Positions 39,887 to 44,171 of a DNA stretch of 44,171 bases are shown in pieces. How positions within the stretch are numbered: the stretch's first letter is position 1; every line of letters begins with the position of its first letter. Position numbers and translations under genes: made by a program. This DNA is from Oscillospiraceae bacterium (GTDB lineage Bacteria; Bacillota; Clostridia; Oscillospirales; Ruminococcaceae), in contig JAFSEN010000047.1 in the NCBI GenBank assembly GCA_017435745.1, positions 1-44,171 of the forward strand, written 5' to 3'. The notes under the pieces were generated by a model. That model was not told where the DNA came from. It saw only the letters and a program-made list of their open reading frames with translations, and ran no database searches.

Positions 39887-40276
39887 TTATTCTTTTGCTT
39901 CGTCTACCATGGTCTGGAAAACGGTGGAAAGTTCTTCGTATTTGTCGATCATCGCGTTAAGGCGTTCGGAATGTTTTGTAATTCCGTCCGCTTCGTATTT
40001 ATCACGAAGTTCCTTCCATTCCTTCGGATATTTTGCGGTGAGTTCAAGAAGAAGAGCAAAAAATCCGTCGTGGTCAAGCTTTTTTGTTCTCGCCTGTTTT
40101 TCCGCCGGAAGAATATAGCTTACAAAAACGTCGCTTACTTTCTGGCGCGCAGACATAAGGGAGGCTTCGCCATCCTCTCTGCTTTCAAGAAGGGTTTCGA
40201 GAATTTCCTGGTTTTCCATTTTCTCGGTGGCGAGATAGATTCTCATATCGTCGGCAAGTCTTGGAATAGGTTTCAT
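39887..40276 (-). CDS. Hypothetical helical protein after murC
   Basis: A 129-residue, mostly helical, charged protein of unknown family. The N-terminus is MKPIPRLADDMRIYLATEKM. It has no signal, membrane helix, cysteine or recognisable catalytic motif. It begins ten bases after the murC stop with AAGGAGG in front, so it is cotranscribed with murC. This position suggests a link to cell-wall synthesis or growth control, but the sequence does not prove one. Its stop lies beside a family A repeat. Confidence 0.7.
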   Translation of the reverse strand: MKPIPRLADDMRIYLATEKMENQEILETLLESREDGEASLMSARQKVSDVFVSYILPAEKQARTKKLDHDGFFALLLELTAKYPKEWKELRDKYEADGITKHSERLNAMIDKYEELSTVFQTMVDEAKE

Positions 40277-40286
40277 TTTTTCCTCC

Positions 40287-41654
40287 TTATTTTATGCCCG
40301 CCATAATATAGGCGCATTTATAAACATCCCCGCAGCCAAGGGTTATAACAAGGTCGCCGGGTTTTGCGTTTGCAAGGGTGTGCTCCGCCATTTCCTCAAA
40401 GGTGTTGAACCATACGCTTCCGGGGATTTTTTCCGCAAGGTCTTTTGTGTAAACATTATAGGTGTTCTTTTCGCGGCTGCCCATAATTTCGCTCATAACA
40501 ACATGGTCCGCAACGGAAAGAGCCTTTGCAAAATCGTCCATCAGAAGAGCGGTTCTGGAATAGGTAAACGGTTGGAAAACCGCCCAGACTTCATTGAAAT
40601 CCATATCCTTTGCAGCGCGAAGAGTTGCTTCAAGTTCGGTTGGGTGGTGGGCGTAATCATCCGCGATTGTAACTCCGTTCACTTCGCCGAGGATCTCAAA
40701 ACGTCTTCCCGCTCCGGGGAATTTGTCAATATGCTCCGCAACCTGTTCCGGAGCCATTCCAACATAAATACATGCGGCAGCGCAGGCGATTGAGTTGAGG
40801 ATATTGTGTCTTCCGGGAATGGTAAGTTCAATTTCCGCAATTGCCTCGCCCTTATGCATAAGGGTATAGCCGGAACGGGCGCCGCCAAGTTTTCGGACAT
40901 CCTTTGCCCAATAATCGTTTTTTTCGCTCCAGCCGAATGTAATGATTTCCTTATCAAGTCCTTCAACGGCTTTCATGGTGTTGGGGTCGTCGCCGTTAAC
41001 TATAAGAGCGCCGGTGCTGTTTTCGGCAAATTTGCGGAAGGATTTTATTGCTCCCTCAATGGTTCCGAAATAATCAAGGTGGTCGTTGTCGATGTTGAGG
41101 ATAATTGAAATATCGTTGGAAAGTTTGAGGAAAGTATCAACAAATTCGCAGGCTTCCACAACAAAGATATCGCTTTTTCCGGCTCTGCCGCTTCCTCCGA
41201 GAGCTTTTACCTTTCCGCCGATAAATGCGCTGGGGTCAAATCCTCCCTCGAGAAGTACCTGGGCGATCATTCCGCTTGTGGTGGTTTTTCCGTGGGTTCC
41301 GGCAACGCAAATTGCTTTGCTGTAACGGCGGGAAAGAACCCCGAGCATTTCGCTGCGTTCAAGACAGGGAACGCCGCTTGCCTTTGCGGCGATAAGTTCC
41401 GGGTTATCCGCCATTATTGCCGCGGTATATACGATAAGGTCCGCCCCTTCGATATTTTCGGCTTTCTGGCCGAAGATAACTTCGATTCCCATTTTGCGTT
41501 CGATTTTTGTGGTTTCGGTTTCGTTGTTGTCGGAACCGGTTATGTAAAATCCTTCGTTATGGAGGATCTGGACCATCGGGAACATTCCCGAACCGCCGAT
41601 CCCTATGAAATGAAGATGTTTTTTTCCTTTAAGAATGTTTTCATCAACTGTCAA
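40287..41654 (-). CDS. murC: UDP-N-acetylmuramate--L-alanine ligase
   Basis: A 455-residue Mur ligase that adds L-alanine to UDP-N-acetylmuramic acid in the cytoplasm. The N-terminal Rossmann domain has HFIGIGGSGMFPM, the ATP-binding loop is VAGTHGKTTT, and central NIDNDHLDYFG and the C-terminal DDYAHHPTE and FQPFTYSRT segments are typical. It has the family's usual length. The start is TTG at 41654 with AAGGAG nine bases upstream; no ATG fits the alignment of the N-terminus. A small GCGGC-AAA-GCCGC hairpin sits farther upstream. Divergent from spoVG across a repeat-rich spacer. Confidence 0.97.
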   Translation of the reverse strand: MTVDENILKGKKHLHFIGIGGSGMFPMVQILHNEGFYITGSDNNETETTKIERKMGIEVIFGQKAENIEGADLIVYTAAIMADNPELIAAKASGVPCLERSEMLGVLSRRYSKAICVAGTHGKTTTSGMIAQVLLEGGFDPSAFIGGKVKALGGSGRAGKSDIFVVEACEFVDTFLKLSNDISIILNIDNDHLDYFGTIEGAIKSFRKFAENSTGALIVNGDDPNTMKAVEGLDKEIITFGWSEKNDYWAKDVRKLGGARSGYTLMHKGEAIAEIELTIPGRHNILNSIACAAACIYVGMAPEQVAEHIDKFPGAGRRFEILGEVNGVTIADDYAHHPTELEATLRAAKDMDFNEVWAVFQPFTYSRTALLMDDFAKALSVADHVVMSEIMGSREKNTYNVYTKDLAEKIPGSVWFNTFEEMAEHTLANAKPGDLVITLGCGDVYKCAYIMAGIK

Positions 41655-41754
41655 TGGTTTTCACTCCTTCACAGTTTTTGCGGCAAAGCCGCAGAATAAT
41701 CCTTATATATTATACAACCAATTTATAAAAAAATAAACAGTTTTTTATAATTTT

Positions 41755-41887
41755 GGCTCCCCAGAGGGGGAGCTGTCTGCGAAGCAGACTGAGGAGGGAT
41801 CAAACCATGCTAAACTTTCAAAATATTTATAACACCTCATCCGTCATTTCTTTCAGAAATGCCGCCTCCCCCTCGAGAGGGGAAGGC
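41755..41887. repeat. Family A dispersed repeat, long composite copy
   Basis: GGCTCCCCAGAGGGGGAGC, a GTCTGCGAAGCAGAC hairpin and TGAGGAGGGAT form one unit. After about 40 bases a reversed unit ends with GCCTCCCCCTCGAGAGGGG and AAGGC. It fills most of the murC/spoVG divergent region. Confidence 0.75.
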
Positions 41888-41972
41888 TTTGGCTTTTTTT
41901 CTATTTGTTTGAATAAAACCAAAAAAACCGTCCATAATCCTTTTGCAAAACATTTTGGGAGGATTTTTTTAC

Positions 41973-42263
41973 ATGAACATCACAGATATCCGCATCAGAA
42001 AAATTTATGAAAACGAAAGGCTTCGGGCTCTTGTTTCGGTAACCATTGACCATGACCTTGCGGTGCATGACTTAAAAGTTATTTCAGGGCCGGAACGGCT
42101 TTTTGTTGCAATGCCCAGCAGAAAAGATGAAAGCGGGGTTTTTAGAGATGTTGTGCACCCCATAACTCCGGAAGCGCGGCGGCTTCTTGAGGATTCGGTC
42201 CTTGCGGCTTATGAGGAACACATAACCCGCCTTGAGGCAGAAAACGAATTTGAAATGGAATAA
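41973..42263 (+). CDS. spoVG: Septation/sporulation regulator SpoVG
   Basis: A 96-residue SpoVG protein, a small RNA- and DNA-binding regulator of septation, sporulation and exoproteins. It has the typical start (MNITDIRIRKI), the ERLFVAMPSRKDESGVFRDV core, and a Glu-rich end. I start at ATG 41973 with GGGAGG in front; the frame is open upstream to 41943, but that piece is leader. It diverges from murC. SigH controls spoVG in related species, but I could not identify a SigH promoter here. Confidence 0.96.
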   Translation: MNITDIRIRKIYENERLRALVSVTIDHDLAVHDLKVISGPERLFVAMPSRKDESGVFRDVVHPITPEARRLLEDSVLAAYEEHITRLEAENEFEME

Positions 42264-42267
42264 AACG

Positions 42268-42298
42268 AAAAAACCGCCGGATTCCGGCGGTTTTCTTT
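42268..42298 (+). terminator. spoVG terminator
   Basis: AAAACCGCCGG, ATT, CCGGCGGTTTT, then CTTTT. Confidence 0.9.
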
Positions 42299-42342
42299 TA
42301 CTTTTTGTAGAATTTTATCTATTTATTACAAATCGTAGCGGA

Positions 42343-43317
42343 TTATTCAATATTTTCGATAAAAGGTTTTAGATATTTCACCGCTTCGTCTTTGTGTTCC
42401 CAGTCATAAGCCATATTAGTATAGGCGCAATAAGCGATTCCGGACTCTGTCCAACAAGCTCTTGCCTTGGAGTGGTAATCCTTTTTTGGGTTGTTATGAA
42501 TGAAATAAATTTCCCTTCCGGAATCGGTTTTCATAATTCTTTCCGTCCATCTTCCCTCTTTTTCATAGGAATTCCAAACGGAGGTTGCGGTTGTTTTTTC
42601 TTCGGAAAGGCTGATAAAAACCACTGCATTGACCTGGTTTCCTTTATCGTCCCGGTCAGCAGTAAAATGGATTTCTGCATAAAGAGGGATAAAGTTGCCC
42701 TCGGCTTCGCCTGTTTTTTTACCGATAACGGTAATATTACAGTGCATTAAAGAAGTTTCTCCTGCTTTTCTGCGTTTTGCAATTTCATTTATACCGTTTC
42801 TTATTTCATCGCCTAAACAAAGTTCAAAACCGATATATTCTTCCAGCTCTTCAACAGTATAAATGTTTTTCCGCTCGTTGTTGTCATAATAAAAGTCCAT
42901 AGAAGCCCAAAGTTCTTCCCCATCGGAAAGGATATATTCCTCATTGTGGTAATCTTTATAGGTACGCTGAATAGTTTCATAATCATAATTAAGAGCTGCC
43001 ACACAATCCGAATAAAACTCTTCGCTTACTTTTTGGAGAGCGAGCTGATATTCAACGCTCATTTCGTAAAATTCAACTTCGTCCCTGCCTTCGGTATCAT
43101 AGCAAAGGCGCCATATATCATCAGCATCATAAATTTTTGTTTTTTGTGAAGTTGTGATATTTCCGATCGCATAGGCGGTTACGGAAAAAGCCATAACCAG
43201 AACCGCGGCAATAAGAACTTTCCAGCTTCCTTTAAGGGGTTTTCTCTTTTTTTCTTCAAAATCAAAAAGGCTTTCGTCAATATCGTTCATTGCGTTCATA
43301 AGGTCTTTTTCGTTCAT
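42343..43317 (-). CDS. Probable membrane anti-sigma factor
   Basis: A 324-residue protein with a short cytoplasmic N-terminus (about 1-31, acidic then basic), one membrane helix (about 33-51, VLIAAVLVMAFSVTAYAIG) and a large outside domain. The placement directly after an ECF sigma gene with an ATGA overlap, and the topology, argue for an anti-sigma factor that holds the sigma at the membrane and senses an external signal. I do not recognise the outside domain. No ZAS zinc motif (HxxxCxxC) is visible in the N-terminal part. No terminator is obvious. Confidence 0.78.
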   Translation of the reverse strand: MNEKDLMNAMNDIDESLFDFEEKKRKPLKGSWKVLIAAVLVMAFSVTAYAIGNITTSQKTKIYDADDIWRLCYDTEGRDEVEFYEMSVEYQLALQKVSEEFYSDCVAALNYDYETIQRTYKDYHNEEYILSDGEELWASMDFYYDNNERKNIYTVEELEEYIGFELCLGDEIRNGINEIAKRRKAGETSLMHCNITVIGKKTGEAEGNFIPLYAEIHFTADRDDKGNQVNAVVFISLSEEKTTATSVWNSYEKEGRWTERIMKTDSGREIYFIHNNPKKDYHSKARACWTESGIAYCAYTNMAYDWEHKDEAVKYLKPFIENIE

Positions 43318-43865
43318 AAATTGAGTTCCTCCTTTTCAAGCTCTTTTTTAAGGCGTTTCCGAATCCGGAAAAGAATCATCGAAACCTTGTTTTCGGAATA
43401 TCCGAACATGTTTGCAATGCTTTTCACTTCTTCGCAAAGCCAATATCTTTTTATGAATATGCTTCTTTGTTCCTTCGGAAGTTTCGCAAGAAATGCGTTC
43501 AAAAATTCCCGAAGAGCTATTATATCCGCCTGCTGTTCAAAAAGCGGCGCCGGAATACATTCCGCAAGTTCCTCCAGCTGGATTTTAATTCCGCAGCGTT
43601 TTTTTGCTCTTTCGGATTCAAGCTTTTTCAAAGCGGCGTTTCTTGCAATTTTTCCGAGATAAAGGTTGAGATGTTCCGGTTCGTTGGGCGGAATCAGATT
43701 CCAGGCGGCGGAAAGAACGTCGTTCCAGATTTCTTCCGCATCTTCCCTGTTTCCAAGAATTCTTTCCGCAATTGAAACGCAATAGTTTTTATATTTTTCG
43801 GCGGTTTTTTCAAGAGCCGATTCTTCCCTTTTTAAATAAAGTTCAACAATTTCCCGATCCTGCAA
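43314..43865 (-). CDS. ECF-type RNA polymerase sigma factor
   Basis: A 183-residue extracytoplasmic-function sigma factor. Region 2 has GNREDAEEIWNDVLSAAWNL and region 4 has LPKEQRSIFIKRYWL with KSIANMFGYSENKVSMILFR, a clear helix-turn-helix. I start at the TTG at 43865: AAAGGAGG lies seven bases upstream. The open frame runs on to 44063, but the extra part covers repeat-like DNA and is unlikely to be coding. Its TGA overlaps the ATG of the anti-sigma gene. Likely function: switches on an envelope or stress regulon when the anti-sigma releases it. No binding site is proven here. Confidence 0.9.
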   Translation of the reverse strand: MQDREIVELYLKREESALEKTAEKYKNYCVSIAERILGNREDAEEIWNDVLSAAWNLIPPNEPEHLNLYLGKIARNAALKKLESERAKKRCGIKIQLEELAECIPAPLFEQQADIIALREFLNAFLAKLPKEQRSIFIKRYWLCEEVKSIANMFGYSENKVSMILFRIRKRLKKELEKEELNL

Positions 43866-43980
43866 CAAAACACCTCCTTTTTTTATTTTTTCGAAAAGCT
43901 TTTCCAATATATAAGAACGGATTTTCAGCGGAAATCTTTCATTATTTTTAAAACTCTGTAAAATTTTGCAATCTTTTTTC

Positions 43981-44007
43981 GGCGGGAGCAAGCCCCCCGC
44001 CCTACAA
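43981..44007. repeat. Family B dispersed repeat (short copy)
   Basis: GGCGGGAGCAAGCCCCCCGCCCTACA differs from the 39793-39818 copy mainly by imperfect pairing in the arm. It sits upstream of the ECF sigma gene. Confidence 0.65.
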
Positions 44008-44095
44008 TAAAGTTGATAAAAAAAGCACCGCTTGTCCCGCCTGCGATAAAGCAGGCAGGGCAAGGGCGGCCTTTAGTTAATTAAATATTTATCTT

Positions 44096-44171
44096 TTATG
44101 CGGTGTTGCCTTCGGGTTGCACCGTTTTTCTTTTGTCTGAAAGCTCGTTGATGTGCCGCTCAGAGGCTTCT
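44096..44171 (-). CDS. Possible C-terminal end of a gene cut by the window
   Basis: On the minus strand an open frame enters from the right edge and ends in TAA at 44096, giving 24 residues ending VQPEGNTA. The residues (ERHINELSDKRK) look helical and coding-like. The same bases also form an imperfect CGGTGTTGCC-TTCG-GGTTGCACCG hairpin followed by TTTTTCTTTT on the plus strand, so the stretch may instead be a terminator. Too short to name. Confidence 0.3.
   Translation of the reverse strand, partial: EASERHINELSDKRKTVQPEGNTA

Noticed and set aside
43866-44063. Extended N-terminus of the ECF sigma factor
   Set aside because: It covers repeat-like DNA; the TTG at 43865 has a perfect AAAGGAGG.

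Overview
The window looks like a chromosomal segment of a low-to-moderate GC Firmicute of class Clostridia, from a spore-forming or recently spore-forming lineage. The evidence is spoIVA, spoVG, a SpoVB-like flippase, a SigH-like sigma factor, a DUF1540 protein, the hrcA-grpE-dnaK-dnaJ-prmA heat-shock cluster with two CIRCE operators, a T-box leader in front of alaS, and strong AGGAGG-type ribosome binding sites. Genus cannot be fixed from the sequence alone. No tRNA, rRNA, CRISPR array, prophage or insertion-sequence transposase was recognised. Compact palindromic intergenic repeats are common.

Layout. 1-6.4 kb, minus strand: a flavodoxin-like protein, two parvulin-type extracytoplasmic foldases and a DUF4353-like lipoprotein. 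6.7-10.3 kb, minus: a HIT protein and alaS with its T-box attenuator. 10.4-12.5 kb: a small membrane protein whose promoter is flanked by two LexA-like boxes, then a SpoVB-like flippase. 12.5-14.6 kb: a DUF1540 mini-gene, spoIVA and a 60-residue protein. 14.7-21.1 kb: a large FtsX-type permease, phosphatidylserine synthase, a candidate small RNA, a ROK glucokinase and a RodA/FtsW protein.

21.3-27.7 kb is a five-gene plus-strand operon: comEC-like, holA, a Toprim/RNase M5-like gene, an MBOAT protein and its DHHW/AlgX-like partner. 27.7-28.7 kb, minus: a SigH-like sigma factor and a zinc-ribbon protein. 29.0-32.5 kb, plus: an E2-type acyltransferase homologue, an MFS transporter, a membrane-anchored glycerophosphodiester phosphodiesterase and a YbaK deacylase. 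32.6-39.0 kb: the heat-shock cluster with prmA and a hypothetical protein. 39.0-42.3 kb: repeat-rich spacers, hypothetical genes, murC and spoVG. 42.3-43.9 kb: an ECF sigma factor overlapping its probable anti-sigma factor.

The most unusual signal is at 25.2-27.7 kb. The MBOAT protein and its DHHW-type partner, which normally O-acetylate surface polymers together, both lack their family's hallmark catalytic residues. In the MBOAT protein both conserved histidine positions are replaced (His to Phe and His to Asn), and the partner has ENIP in place of DHHW. Both frames are nevertheless intact and the pair is in one operon. The partner also seems to start at an ACG codon behind a perfect Shine-Dalgarno sequence. 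A third acyltransferase-fold protein, at 29.0 kb, has lost its catalytic His as well. Also notable are the SOS-type control of an 87-residue membrane protein, a cysteine-rich DnaK tail, a foldase with acidic low-complexity insertions and tail, and two dispersed repeat families.
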